This document shows positions 33,146-42,421 of a stretch of DNA of 51,773 nucleotides, one piece after another. The stretch lies in NCBI GenBank assembly GCA_007571305.1, contig RKRR01000145.1, positions 1-51,773 of the forward strand, given 5' to 3'. Each line of letters opens with the position of its first letter. Position 1 is the first letter of the stretch. This DNA comes from Candidatus Poribacteria bacterium. Its GTDB lineage: Bacteria > Poribacteria > WGA-4E > WGA-3G. The notes under the pieces were generated by a model. It saw nothing but the letters and a program-made list of their open reading frames with translations. It was not told where the DNA came from and did not search any database. The position numbers and the translations under genes were made by a program.

Positions 33146-34531
33146 CTATAACTTCCTTAACGTCGGATGTAACTCTACAGGATAGGGTTCTGCTTCTCTC
33201 AAACTTTTATGTGAACCCGGTAATCTATTGAGTTCTGTAGTTGTTCGTGTCTGGATTTCATGCAGGTTCGGGAAATCATATACCAATTCTCCATCCTGGA
33301 TAATCGGAATTAGGAGAGGCTGTCCCTCGGAGATCGGTTCATTCCAGAGAGTGACGCAATCTCTAACATAATTCCCGTTGGCATCAGAGAAGCGATAAAT
33401 CTGCTTTCTACCTGGTAGGGTTGCTTTAGATGGTTCATCCAGTGATTGTTTTCCAACAGGTTTGCCTCCACTCTCGACCAACTTGTAGACACCACCGAGT
33501 GCAGACGCACCCCCCTCACCGGTCATCGAATCGAAGTTTGCCCCCGTCGCGAGCCGTGTGCCTACACCGAAGTTATCAATCGGTGCGCCATTTTTGAGAA
33601 GCGTGTCTATCCGAAATTCATCAAGATCATGACTTGCAACAATTTGGACATATTCGAGTCCTTCAGCATCAAGGATACGACGGACCTCCTTGCTGAGGGT
33701 TAAGAGGTCGCCGCTGTCCAACCTGACGGCGCGTAATCGCACACCGCGTGTCTCCATCTCCTTTGCAACAATGCAAGCGTTTTTCGCCCCCTGAAGTGTA
33801 TTGTAGGTATCAATTAGAAGGATGGTACTGTTTGGAAAGGCAGTAGCGTAATCGCGGAAGGCTTCTAATTCAGTTGGGCGCTCAGAGATGAACTTATGAG
33901 CCATCGTGCCAACGTAAGGTATATCAAAATATTGCCCAGCAAGCACCAACGATGTCCCTCTCGCGCCCCCGATGAAAGCGGCACGAGCGGCAAGGATTCC
34001 TGCATCTCTGCCGTGTGCTCGCCTCGCTCCGAAGTCGAATACAGGTCTGCCTCGTGCGGCTTCTACAATTCGAGCGGCTTTCGTGGCAACCAGCGTCTGA
34101 AAGTTCATGACACAGAGCAGATAGGTCTCAAAAAGTTGTACATCTCTGGATCGACCCGTGACATTGATAATTGGTTCATTGGGGAAAACAACCGTGCCTT
34201 CAGGGACAGCGAAAATGGTACCATCAAAGCAGAAATCCTTTAGATCAGCAAGGTAATCAGAGCTCAAATCGCCTCGTTGTGCCAACCAGTCAAGTGTGGC
34301 ATCCGTGAAACGTAAGTTTAAAATGTAGTGGATAATCTGTTCCAATCCAACCGCTATGAGATACTCGCCTTGCGGGATTCCTCGGACATAGTAGTTTGCC
34401 GTGATAATTGTGTCGTTCTGGGCATTGAAATCCGCTTGCCCCATCGTGAGTTGATAATAGTCAACGAAAAGAGACATATTATCTTTTATGAGCAAAGCAG
34501 AATTGGGGGCATTGCATACACTCTCACTCAT
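33146..34531 (-). CDS. pncB: Nicotinate phosphoribosyltransferase
   Basis: This 461-residue enzyme converts nicotinate and PRPP to nicotinate mononucleotide in NAD salvage, with ATP hydrolysis. It opens with LFVDYYQLTMGQADFN. It also has FDFGARRAHGRDAGILAARAAF in parts, the phosphorylated-His region MAHKFISERP, AVRLDSGDLLTLSKEVR and FGVGTRLATGAN, all NAPRTase landmarks. Length is normal for the bacterial long form. Its ATG overlaps the stop of the upstream FG-GAP lipoprotein by four bases (ATGA), an unexpected pairing of a cofactor enzyme with an exported protein. No nicotinamidase-like gene is adjacent, though an isochorismatase-fold gene lies far left in the window. Confidence 0.95.
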   Translation of the reverse strand: MSESVCNAPNSALLIKDNMSLFVDYYQLTMGQADFNAQNDTIITANYYVRGIPQGEYLIAVGLEQIIHYILNLRFTDATLDWLAQRGDLSSDYLADLKDFCFDGTIFAVPEGTVVFPNEPIINVTGRSRDVQLFETYLLCVMNFQTLVATKAARIVEAARGRPVFDFGARRAHGRDAGILAARAAFIGGARGTSLVLAGQYFDIPYVGTMAHKFISERPTELEAFRDYATAFPNSTILLIDTYNTLQGAKNACIVAKEMETRGVRLRAVRLDSGDLLTLSKEVRRILDAEGLEYVQIVASHDLDEFRIDTLLKNGAPIDNFGVGTRLATGANFDSMTGEGGASALGGVYKLVESGGKPVGKQSLDEPSKATLPGRKQIYRFSDANGNYVRDCVTLWNEPISEGQPLLIPIIQDGELVYDFPNLHEIQTRTTTELNRLPGSHKSLREAEPYPVELHPTLRKL

Positions 34532-36855
34532 AGACCTTCTCCTTCGGTGACAACGAGTCTCTGATTGACAAACAAGTTCCGATGCATATCCACCTGACCG
34601 GAGGGCCAGACGATTTCAAGCGTATCAACCTTCGTGTGTATCCCCATTCCGATCTCAAGCAACAGACTATTGGTTGATCCAAATCCACATCCACCGCTGA
34701 CTTCTCGGTAAATTACGGCATCACCCATGCGAAGAGTGACTTTAGCACCAATCCCATCTCGATTACTTTTGACCCCGACGAGTTTTAGCGTCAGATAGTT
34801 GTTCCCAGTCCCAGCGTTGCGATAGAAAAGATTGTGCCACTGGTCGCCGATAAACGCGCCACCGACAGGGACATAGATATCAACATCACCATCCATATCA
34901 ATATCACCGAAAGTTACACCGTGTCCTTTTCCGATGTTTCCCAATCCCAGAGCAGCAGTCGCGTCGGTAAAAGTGCCATCGCCGTTGTTACGGAAGAGAG
35001 CGTCGCGTTCGAGTCGTCCCATCTGTGGTGCGCCAGTCGCAAGATATATATCAAGGTAACCGTCGCTATTGATGTCTCCAAAGTTTGCTCCCATCGCACC
35101 AAAAGCGTGATAGAGTCCTGATTCGCGGGTGACATCAGTGAAGGTGCCATCGCCATTATTTCGGTAAAGCACTTGCCGATCGCTGTCGTGTGGGGCAGTG
35201 CCTGTGATTTGGCCCGCGATGAAGGCTTGAAAAGAGCCTGAGTTAGAGATGAAGATGTCCAGATCTGCATCGTTGTCTACATCTAAAAAGAAGGTAACAA
35301 AAGCGTCCGTAACAGGGAGAGTCATACCTGTCGTCGGGGTGACATCAGTGAAGGTGCCATCGCCATTATTTCGGTAAAGCACATTGGATTGCCCGAAATT
35401 GACGACATGCAGATCGATATGTCCGTCTTTATCGTAATCCCCCCAAGCGGTTCCAAGAGAGTTGCCTGTATCTGCAACCCCTGCCGCTTCTGCTGTATTC
35501 GTGAAAGTACCATCCCTATTGTTACGATATAAGACATTCGCAGCACCATCACCGATAACGCCGTCCGCAATATAGAGATCAAGGTAGCCATCATTGTCGT
35601 AATCCGCCCACGCGGCGCAGAAACTACTCTGCGGATCCGAAACACCGGCAGTGTGCGTAACATCGGTGAACGTACCATCTCCGTTGTTATGATAGAGCGT
35701 GTTCTCTGCCGCACCTGACCAACCTCCACGTGTGATGTAGAGATCCAAATAGCCATCGTTGTTGTAATCCGCGAAGAGTGAACCCCAACCGCCTCTCGGA
35801 TCGGCAATGCCCGCTTGATCCGCGGTGTTTGTAAAAGTGCCATCGCCGTTATTACGGAAGAGCGCGTGTGGTTGATACGTGCCGACAGCAACAATGTCCA
35901 GATCTCCGTCATTATCGTAGTCGCCCCAGGCGCTGCCGCGACCCCCATCGACTTTATCCATCTTTAGATCGGGGGCAATATTGGCAAAAGGAGCATCGTG
36001 TCCGACAGAATTCGGAGTTACAAATCGCTCCCACGGCTGGATTTTAAATTCCTCTGGCAATTCTTCTGGATAACCCCCAAATTGACTATATGCTGTCCAT
36101 AAGTTCCACAGAGTTTCGGGATCACGAGGCTTGAGACGGAGGGATTCCTTGAAATTTTCAATGGCTTTTTCAGGCGCGCCGTGTCGGAGATGATAGACAC
36201 CGAGGTAGTAGTACGCACCTGAATGCCGACGATAATTTTGGATAATATTTTCAAACCGTTTCGCGGCTTTGTCGGCTTCACCGAGTCGGAATTCGGCTAA
36301 ACCGAGTTGGAGCATTGCCTCCAAATTATTCGGTTCGAGGTCCAACACCTTTTCGAACTGTCGTTTGGATGCTGAGAGATCTGGAACGAGCATCTGTTGC
36401 GGCGCGCCTAAGAAATAGCCGAGTCTGATGCGCGCCTCGGTATCATCAGGGTTGACTTCCAGCGCATTCGTGAGTGCTGCCGTAGAATCAGAAAAACGCT
36501 GTTGATAACTGAAAACCTGCGCTAATGTTAGATACGCTTTGGAGAGCTTATCTTTTTCTTCAGGAACTTGCCTAATTAAATCTATGAGCGTCTGCAACGT
36601 CTCTTCAGCACGAATAAACTTCTGTTGTCTAACATAGGTACGTGCGAGCTGCATACGGGCGTCGTGGCCATTCGCATCAATCTGCAGGCACGTCTGAAAA
36701 GCTTTCTCCGCTTCAGCGAAGTTATTCATGTCCAGCGTGTCTAGGCCTTTCTGATAGTATGCCATGTATTCAGGATTTACATCACGCTGCGGTGCGTCCG
36801 TATTGCATCCAATACTGATGAAGAAGATAAGGAAAAGAAAAAAAATCGTTTGCAT
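34528..36855 (-). CDS. Lipoprotein with TPR, FG-GAP repeats and ASPIC/UnbV domain (CRTAC1-like)
   Basis: The 775-residue product has a lipoprotein signal with lipobox ISIGC (Cys17). TPR units follow from about 28 to 260 (AEKAFQTCLQIDANGHDARMQLA and others in parts), then seven or more FG-GAP/VCBS blades (about 290-690) with DxDxDG calcium loops such as DYDNDGDLDIVAVG, and a final ASPIC/UnbV domain with YLTLKLVGVKSNRDGIGAKV. The coding DNA has a perfect 45-base direct repeat (35128-35172 and 35338-35382), spaced one 70-residue unit apart. It is coupled to pncB. The location is probably an outer-membrane lipoprotein, with the propeller outside or periplasmic. Confidence 0.88.
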   Translation of the reverse strand: MQTIFFLFLIFFISIGCNTDAPQRDVNPEYMAYYQKGLDTLDMNNFAEAEKAFQTCLQIDANGHDARMQLARTYVRQQKFIRAEETLQTLIDLIRQVPEEKDKLSKAYLTLAQVFSYQQRFSDSTAALTNALEVNPDDTEARIRLGYFLGAPQQMLVPDLSASKRQFEKVLDLEPNNLEAMLQLGLAEFRLGEADKAAKRFENIIQNYRRHSGAYYYLGVYHLRHGAPEKAIENFKESLRLKPRDPETLWNLWTAYSQFGGYPEELPEEFKIQPWERFVTPNSVGHDAPFANIAPDLKMDKVDGGRGSAWGDYDNDGDLDIVAVGTYQPHALFRNNGDGTFTNTADQAGIADPRGGWGSLFADYNNDGYLDLYITRGGWSGAAENTLYHNNGDGTFTDVTHTAGVSDPQSSFCAAWADYDNDGYLDLYIADGVIGDGAANVLYRNNRDGTFTNTAEAAGVADTGNSLGTAWGDYDKDGHIDLHVVNFGQSNVLYRNNGDGTFTDVTPTTGMTLPVTDAFVTFFLDVDNDADLDIFISNSGSFQAFIAGQITGTAPHDSDRQVLYRNNGDGTFTDVTRESGLYHAFGAMGANFGDINSDGYLDIYLATGAPQMGRLERDALFRNNGDGTFTDATAALGLGNIGKGHGVTFGDIDMDGDVDIYVPVGGAFIGDQWHNLFYRNAGTGNNYLTLKLVGVKSNRDGIGAKVTLRMGDAVIYREVSGGCGFGSTNSLLLEIGMGIHTKVDTLEIVWPSGQVDMHRNLFVNQRLVVTEGEGL

Positions 36856-37008
36856 ATCTGTTTTTCATTTTTTGAATTACGATTAACAGGGTTTTAGCCA
36901 CCAATTGTTGGGTTTCGCCAGATGCCCAACCCAATCTACAGGGTATCCGTACACCCGCAAGGGTTGTTAAAATGATAACAGATTTCGAGGGAAAGTCAAA
37001 GGGAAATG

Positions 37009-37051
37009 GTAGGAGCAGTCAGTAAGAATATCGAGTAAAATTCGCTCCTAC
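37009..37051. repeat. REP-like inverted repeat
   Basis: GTAGGAGC (37009-37016) and GCTCCTAC (37044-37051) form a perfect 8-bp inverted pair with a 27-base loop in the gap ahead of the FG-GAP lipoprotein gene. A second small palindrome with TTGGG / CCCAA arms lies at 36908-36929. Confidence 0.45.
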
Positions 37052-37073
37052 ATAGGTAGTAAGGAGGGCAAGG

Positions 37074-38483
37074 TTACAAACCAGCCAGCCTTGTCTTCAA
37101 CTCTTGTATTTGGACAGGTTTTGTCAAATCCATGAGATAAATTCGCATGTGATCCGAACGGTCAGAGCTGAATACAAGCGTTTTTCCATCTTTTGAGAGG
37201 CTCGGTTCAAAATGCGCACCGATGTGGTTTGTGAGTTGGGTTTTGTTGGTCCCGTTAGAATTCATCATCCAGAGTGTATAATGGTTCTGCGCGTTCGAGA
37301 CATAGATAATCCGTTTGCCATCCGGACTAAACATAGGATGGTAGTGGGAACCTGTATTCCCATACGTTAGCTGCTGGACCGTGCCACCTTCTGCGTTGAC
37401 ACTGAAAATTTGGTAGATGTCATCTACCATCCCGGTGAAGGCGATCTGCTTTCCATTGGGTGCCCAGGTTGGGTGTCCATCGTCTACATCGTTATGTGTC
37501 AGTTGCTTTTTGTTTGCACCATCGGTATGAATGACGAAAATTTCTAACGTGGCATTGTTCTCATCGCCGGGGACAGTGGTTCCGGGTTCGCTGTCAGTGT
37601 CCTGCATCGGTGCCTTGGATTCAAAGGCGATTTTCTTGCCATCCGGTGAAAAGACAGGGGCGCGTTGCGCACCCTCTATATCAATCAACGGACGTTGGTT
37701 CCTCCCATCAATATCCATGAGGTAGATCGTGGCAGTCTTCGGATCGGAGCCACTCGCTTGGACAGGCGGGAGCATCATACCCCCTCGTGTGCGTTCTGAA
37801 ACGAAGGCGATAGACTGACCATCCGGTGAAAAAGCAGGCATGTATTCGTCAAGTTCGTCGGTATGCGTGAGCTGCTGTAGGGTGCGAGTTGTGAGATCCA
37901 TAAGATACAACTCAGCATTTTGGAGGCGATTTGAGGCGAAGGCGAGCCATTTTCCATCGGGTGAAATTGCGGGACTATAATCGTCGGTATACTTTGCAGT
38001 AAACGTCATCATATTCCCTTTTTCAGTAAAGGTCTGCTCATAATCGTCGCTGCCTTCGGTGCGAATACGTTGGACGTGATAAGCATCTCCTGTGAGCCCT
38101 GCTAACTGAAGGAGAATTTCCTCTTTTGGGGAACCGTTCAGTAGGTTTTGAAACTCAGTGCGTGCCAAGGAGCTGTTGCCGCTGTACCAATAGGCTCGCC
38201 CGAGTGCAAGTGTGATTTCTGCACGTTTCGGTGCCAACCTCGCCGCATTTCTGAACGCATCAATCGCTTGGGCAGCATCTGCCAATCCTTCATACGCCAA
38301 ACCGAGCTGATAGTACGCTTCTGCCTTAGAAGGATTCTGCTTCAGTGCCGCCTGAAACTGCTGAACGGCAGATGTAGGGTCGCCCGTTTCAAGAAACGCT
38401 TTTCCACGTTCAATGGTGGGATCTCCACCACATGCGAGTAGGATTAGGAACATAGAAGCGAATAGATAGAAATAGTTTCTCAT
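37074..38483 (-). CDS. Lipoprotein with TPR and TolB-like (PD40) propeller
   Basis: The 469-residue product starts at the ATG at 38483, directly ahead of a lipobox signal (LILLACGG). Three or four TPR units (about 18-130) come first. A six-bladed PD40/TolB-type propeller follows, seen as SPDGKWLAFASNR, SPDGQSIAFVSERT, SPDGKKIAFES, APNGKQIAFTG, SPDGKRIIYVSN and SKDGKTLVFSSDRS. TolB-like propellers bind proteins in the periplasm; the family is also found with TPRs in many environmental phyla. It sits between two CRTAC1-like genes on the same strand. A longer reading to 38528 has no ribosome site and would bury the signal peptide. Confidence 0.86.
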   Translation of the reverse strand: MRNYFYLFASMFLILLACGGDPTIERGKAFLETGDPTSAVQQFQAALKQNPSKAEAYYQLGLAYEGLADAAQAIDAFRNAARLAPKRAEITLALGRAYWYSGNSSLARTEFQNLLNGSPKEEILLQLAGLTGDAYHVQRIRTEGSDDYEQTFTEKGNMMTFTAKYTDDYSPAISPDGKWLAFASNRLQNAELYLMDLTTRTLQQLTHTDELDEYMPAFSPDGQSIAFVSERTRGGMMLPPVQASGSDPKTATIYLMDIDGRNQRPLIDIEGAQRAPVFSPDGKKIAFESKAPMQDTDSEPGTTVPGDENNATLEIFVIHTDGANKKQLTHNDVDDGHPTWAPNGKQIAFTGMVDDIYQIFSVNAEGGTVQQLTYGNTGSHYHPMFSPDGKRIIYVSNAQNHYTLWMMNSNGTNKTQLTNHIGAHFEPSLSKDGKTLVFSSDRSDHMRIYLMDLTKPVQIQELKTRLAGL

Positions 38484-38490
38484 TTGTATT

Positions 38491-38556
38491 GATTGTCGGC
38501 TATCAGTTAAAAGGTTTTTGTTCAACAAAAGTCTTTTGTAACTGACTATTGACTGC
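38491..38556. repeat. Inverted heptad remnants
   Basis: Units TGTCGGC, TATCAGT on one side and ACTGACT, ATTGACT on the other flank a palindrome with TTTTGTT and AACAAAA arms in the 62-base gap between the TolB-like and CRTAC1-like genes. The second array runs into the 3' end of the CRTAC1-like ORF. Confidence 0.5.
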
Positions 38557-40309
38557 TTTCTTGTGTTATATGGATTCGCTGGTTTGATGGTATATTATGA
38601 AGTCTCTGCGTTTTCCCGTTCTGCCAAGTGACCTGTAACGTCTCAATCTGTGTAGCGTTTCCTACACCGAATTCCGCGATGAGACTGTTAAAGGACATGT
38701 AACTATCACCTGCGTAAATTTCTTTGACCTGTGTCCGCTCTGCCGTTTTCACTTGAATTTTCGCGCCGATAGCATCTCGGTTTATGCCTTCCCCAACAAG
38801 TTTGATCTGTAGCCAATTGTTGCGATTTCCACCCTCGTTACGCAACAATGTCGGTGGAGCATGGTTGTTGACGATGAAAATATCGACATCACCGTCATTA
38901 TCATAATCTCCAAACGTTGCACCGCGACCGACTCGGAGCGGGAGTGTTGCTATTCCAGTCTCTTGACTAACATCGGTGAATGTCTCGTCTCCGTTGTTTC
39001 GGAACAACATATCAGGCTGAGGGATCAGCACCTCTGGTCGCCTGAGTTCCTGGAAGGTGCTACCATTCGTTACAAAGATATCCAAATCACCATCGTTGTC
39101 AAAGTCAAAAAGGTTAGTCCCCCATCCGATCTGTTTAATGCTCCCTTCAGCAAGCATGGCAGTATAAGATTCATCCACGAATCGGATCTGTTTGGCATCC
39201 CTATCCTCTACAAACAAATTTCTATAAAGTGCGTTTTCTTCGTCCACCCAATGGCTCATAAACAGATCGGTATCACCGTCAGCGTCGTAATCGCCGGCAG
39301 CGAGTCCCATAGAACCGCGAAAATCTGCTGCCCACGACTCAGCACTGACATCAGTAAAATTGCCACTACCATCGTTGCGATAGACATGGTTCGTGGTAGT
39401 ATCATTGGCGACATAGAGGTCCAGATCGTTATCGTTATCAAAATCGCTAAAGATAGCTTGCATGCTTCTACCGCCTACTGCTGCGATTCCTGTATCATCG
39501 GTTACATCGGTAAAAGTACCATCCCCGTTGTTACGATAGAAGACGTTATCCTGCGGTTCAAAGACATGCGGATTTAGGGCACTCGGTACAGGTTTTCCAG
39601 ATTGTAGGGACTCCGCCTTCATCTGTTCCAACTGTTCTAAGTCATAAGTGACATAATTGCAAACGTAGAGGTCCAAATCGGTGTCTCCGTCTACGTCTGC
39701 GAAGGCGGCACCGGTGCTCCACAAGTCGCAAACGACACCAGCACTTTCCGTCACATCGGTAAAAGTGGCGTTCCCGTTATTCCGATAAAGGACATTCTCA
39801 CCATAGTTAGTCAAGTAAAGATCGAGATCGGCATCCCCATCGTAATCTGCGAAGACGCACCCCATGCCGTAGCCTTGATGCCCAACCCCCGCTGTGCGCG
39901 TGATGTCCGTAAATGTGCCATTACCGTTGTTAAGATATAAGGTATTTGTGTTTCCCTTATTCCTGTTTCCGTCTTGTGTGAACGGCCCGGGGATATTGAC
40001 AATATAGAGGTCTATGTCCCCATCGTTGTCTATATCGGCAAAGCCTGCACCGGAACCCATGTCCTCTGGAAGTAGGCTGGAACGGGTGCCGCTTGAATGC
40101 TGAAAACGGATGCCGGCTTCGTTTGTGACATCAACGAAAGTAGCAGCGTTTAGCGTCATCGTTGTTAGCATAGAGAGAGCAAACACAAGAATCGCTATCG
40201 GAAACCTTCGGAAACCTTCGGTTTTCAGTAAGGAGACTTTCTTACTGACGGCTGACCGCTGATGACTATGAATAGAGCAGTTTAGGGGAAAAGATTTCTG
40301 AAGCGACAT
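38546..40309 (-). CDS. FG-GAP/ASPIC-UnbV (CRTAC1-like) exported protein
   Basis: The 587-residue product has a hydrophobic segment at about residues 36-54 (FPIAILVFALSMLTTMTLNAA), preceded by 35 unusual residues. FG-GAP/VCBS blades with loops like DIDNDGDIDLYIVN, DYDGDADLDLYLTN and DYDNDGDVDIFIVN occupy about 70-500. An ASPIC/UnbV domain follows (WLQIKLVGEGINRDAIGAKI). The ATG at 40309 overlaps the accC stop by one base, so translation may be coupled. The N-terminal codons contain a heptad array (40244-40271), which makes the extra 35 residues look recent. No better downstream start with a ribosome site is visible. Confidence 0.87.
   Translation of the reverse strand: MSLQKSFPLNCSIHSHQRSAVSKKVSLLKTEGFRRFPIAILVFALSMLTTMTLNAATFVDVTNEAGIRFQHSSGTRSSLLPEDMGSGAGFADIDNDGDIDLYIVNIPGPFTQDGNRNKGNTNTLYLNNGNGTFTDITRTAGVGHQGYGMGCVFADYDGDADLDLYLTNYGENVLYRNNGNATFTDVTESAGVVCDLWSTGAAFADVDGDTDLDLYVCNYVTYDLEQLEQMKAESLQSGKPVPSALNPHVFEPQDNVFYRNNGDGTFTDVTDDTGIAAVGGRSMQAIFSDFDNDNDLDLYVANDTTTNHVYRNDGSGNFTDVSAESWAADFRGSMGLAAGDYDADGDTDLFMSHWVDEENALYRNLFVEDRDAKQIRFVDESYTAMLAEGSIKQIGWGTNLFDFDNDGDLDIFVTNGSTFQELRRPEVLIPQPDMLFRNNGDETFTDVSQETGIATLPLRVGRGATFGDYDNDGDVDIFIVNNHAPPTLLRNEGGNRNNWLQIKLVGEGINRDAIGAKIQVKTAERTQVKEIYAGDSYMSFNSLIAEFGVGNATQIETLQVTWQNGKTQRLHNIPSNQRIHITQESSQ
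40244..40271 (+). repeat. Heptanucleotide array at the 5' end of the CRTAC1-like gene
   Basis: Units ACTGACG, GCTGACC, GCTGATG, ACTATGA run in phase on the plus strand, inside codons 13-22 of the minus-strand ORF. A tandem CGGAAACCTT repeat lies just left, at about 40199-40220. Confidence 0.55.
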
Positions 40310-41667
40310 TATGTTTCTAAGAAATTGGTAAAAATGGTTCCGCTACGAAAGCGTTCATCGTTGAGGATATTCTGGAAGAGCGGAATCGTAGTCTTTATGC
40401 CTTCAATTTCAAATTCAGACAATGCCCGTTTCAACCGGGCGATCGCCTCCTCTCTGTCTCTACCAGTCGCGATGAGTTTCGCCACGAGTGAATCGTAGTG
40501 CGAAGGAACAGTATATCCCGTGTAGAGATACCCATCAACCCGAATACCGGTACCACCGGGAGGATGGTAAGCTGTGACAAGCCCCGGTGAGGGCATGAAC
40601 TGATTTGCTGGATCTTCGGCATTAATTCTGCATTCAATTGCGTGTCCTTGGATCTGAACATCAGATTGGTTATATCCGAGTTCCTCGCCCATCGCAAGCC
40701 GGATCTGTTCTTTGATGAGATCAATACCGGTGATACTCTCAGTGACCGTATGCTCGACTTGAATCCGTGTATTCATTTCTAAGAAATAGAAATTCTCGTC
40801 TTTATCAACAACAAATTCAACGGTCCCAGCATTTGTATAGCCGATTGCTTTCGCGGCTTTTGCGGCGGCTTTACAAATATCGTTGCGAAGTTTCAGCGGA
40901 ATTGAGGCAGCAGGTGCCTCTTCCAAGAGTTTCTGCTGCTTACGCTGAATAGAACACTCCCGTTCCCCTAAGTGGACGACGTTGCCGTGGGTATCACCAA
41001 GGATTTGGACTTCAATATGTCGAGCCTCTTCAATCCATTTTTCAATGTAGACATCGCCATTACCAAACGCAGCCTCACCTTCTGCCTTCGCGGTGTGAAA
41101 AAGATTAAGGAGGCTCGGCTGATTTTCAGCGATTCGTATGCCGCGACCGCCACCACCCGCTACAGCTTTAATTCCAACAGGATACCCGATTTTCTCAGCG
41201 AGTTGTGCGGCCTCCTCGGCGGTGTCAACTGTCCCCTTTTTGTTATTTTTACGTCTACCGCCCTGGCTGCCGGGGACAAGTTTCAGTCCTGCTTTTGCAA
41301 CAGTTTCGCGAGCCTTCACTTTGTCTCCCATCGTGGCGATATCTGTGACGGAAGGTCCAATAAACTCTATCTGATGTGCTTCACAAATTATGGCGAATTG
41401 TGCATCCTCAGCCAGAAAACCTGCACCGGGGTGGATCGCGTTCACATTCGCATAATCCGCGATAGTGATAATACTCGAGTATTTGAGATAACTCTCAGAT
41501 GAGGGCGGCGGACCAACACAGTACGCCTCGTCAGCGTGTTTAACGTGTAGTGCATCCTTATCAGCTGTTGAATAAATCGCTACTGTTTTAATCCCCATGT
41601 CTTTACATGCACGGATGATGCGGACAGCAATTTCACCGCGATTTGCTATCAGTATTTTTTTTATCAT
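40309..41667 (-). CDS. accC: Acetyl-CoA carboxylase biotin carboxylase subunit
   Basis: This 452-residue ATP-grasp enzyme carboxylates biotin on AccB, the first step of fatty-acid synthesis. It shows the opening IKKILIANRGEIAVRIIRACKDMG in parts, HPGAGFLAEDA, the Gly-rich loop AVAGGGGRGIRI, HIEVQILGD, FLEMNTRIQVEHTVTE with the catalytic Glu/Arg/Glu set, and the C-terminal GYTVPSHYDSLVAKLI. Length is standard. It follows accB on the same strand by 114 bases, with heptad repeats in the gap. Its stop overlaps the start of a CRTAC1-like gene, which is unusual. The order efp-accB-accC is widely conserved in bacteria. Confidence 0.97.
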   Translation of the reverse strand: MIKKILIANRGEIAVRIIRACKDMGIKTVAIYSTADKDALHVKHADEAYCVGPPPSSESYLKYSSIITIADYANVNAIHPGAGFLAEDAQFAIICEAHQIEFIGPSVTDIATMGDKVKARETVAKAGLKLVPGSQGGRRKNNKKGTVDTAEEAAQLAEKIGYPVGIKAVAGGGGRGIRIAENQPSLLNLFHTAKAEGEAAFGNGDVYIEKWIEEARHIEVQILGDTHGNVVHLGERECSIQRKQQKLLEEAPAASIPLKLRNDICKAAAKAAKAIGYTNAGTVEFVVDKDENFYFLEMNTRIQVEHTVTESITGIDLIKEQIRLAMGEELGYNQSDVQIQGHAIECRINAEDPANQFMPSPGLVTAYHPPGGTGIRVDGYLYTGYTVPSHYDSLVAKLIATGRDREEAIARLKRALSEFEIEGIKTTIPLFQNILNDERFRSGTIFTNFLET

Positions 41668-41763
41668 GTTTTTTATAATTTTCGGTTCGGGTTCTTCTTC
41701 CGAAAAATTCTTTCAATAGTCGATTTAGGTTAAGAGAGTATCGTTTAGCAAAACCTCTCGTCC

Positions 41764-41777
41764 GATAACCGATAACT
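41764..41777 (+). repeat. Short heptad pair between accC and accB
   Basis: GATAACC, GATAACT: two units in tandem, the same family as at 42394-42421. Confidence 0.5.
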
Positions 41778-41781
41778 ATTC

Positions 41782-42303
41782 CTAAGAGATCTGCTTCACT
41801 CGGAACAGCGGTTGTGAATATTCAACTGCATCGCCATCTTCAGCGAGAATCTCTAAAATCTCACAGTTAAACGGAACTTCGACAGGATTGTAAGTTTTCA
41901 TGACTTCAAGGACAGCAACAGGTTCACCCCTTGCAACTATATCCCCAACTTTAACAAAGGGCGGCTCGTCAGGAGCCGGAGAACGGTAGAAGCGCGAGGG
42001 CATAGGAGCACTGATGAATTCATTTTGTGCTTCCGATCCCCCTTCAGCATCAGGGTTCTCTACAGAAAACTGCCGTGCCCCCACTGCTACGTTCATTTCT
42101 GCCGGTCGTAGTGTGACCTGTTCATATCCGCCGGGATTCCCGCGATCCCTCGAAACCTGCACTTCAAACTCGTTATCCCGGATGCGAACTTCCGAAAGAT
42201 CGGTGCGGACAAGAATTTCCGCTAACTGTTCGACAATCTCCAAGACATCACTGTAACTTTGTTCCGCAGATTGAGATTTATCCTTGGATTTGTTTTGACG
42301 CAT
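41782..42303 (-). CDS. accB: Biotin carboxyl carrier protein of acetyl-CoA carboxylase
   Basis: This 173-residue carrier has an N-terminal helical region (about 1-60) for binding AccC, a linker (60-98) and a C-terminal biotinyl domain (about 98-172). The biotin-accepting Lys is in VLEVMKTYNPVEVPFNCEI. Most carriers have A-M-K-(M/L) at this site, and here it is V-M-K-T, which may matter for recognition by biotin ligase. The thumb region (SRFYRSPAPDEPPFVKVGD) is present, as in bacterial AccB. It follows efp at 115 bases, with inverted heptad arrays in the gap. Confidence 0.94.
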   Translation of the reverse strand: MRQNKSKDKSQSAEQSYSDVLEIVEQLAEILVRTDLSEVRIRDNEFEVQVSRDRGNPGGYEQVTLRPAEMNVAVGARQFSVENPDAEGGSEAQNEFISAPMPSRFYRSPAPDEPPFVKVGDIVARGEPVAVLEVMKTYNPVEVPFNCEILEILAEDGDAVEYSQPLFRVKQIS

Positions 42304-42320
42304 TTCTGTTTTTAATAGCG

Positions 42321-42421
42321 ATCAGTTGTTAGCTATCAGCAATGACGACGATAGGATAACTTTCTCACGAAGGTTATTATCTGGACAACATCTACTGAAA
42401 ACTGATAACCGATAACTACTA
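42321..42421. repeat. Inverted heptad arrays between accB and efp
   Basis: Array one (42321-42348) is ATCAGTT, GTTAGCT, ATCAGCA, ATGACGA. Array two (42394-42421) is ACTGAAA, ACTGATA, ACCGATA, ACTACTA, the opposite strand of the same unit family. Together they fill most of the 115-base gap and could fold into an imperfect hairpin. The second array reaches three bases into the 3' end of efp. Confidence 0.7.

Noticed and set aside
34528..36855. CRISPR-like periodic repeats
   Set aside because: The spacing is 70 codons and the repeats encode propeller blades in one frame.
38861..39577. Open frame of 238 codons antisense to the CRTAC1-like gene
   Set aside because: It mirrors the repeat codons of the FG-GAP gene and has no ribosome site or domain.
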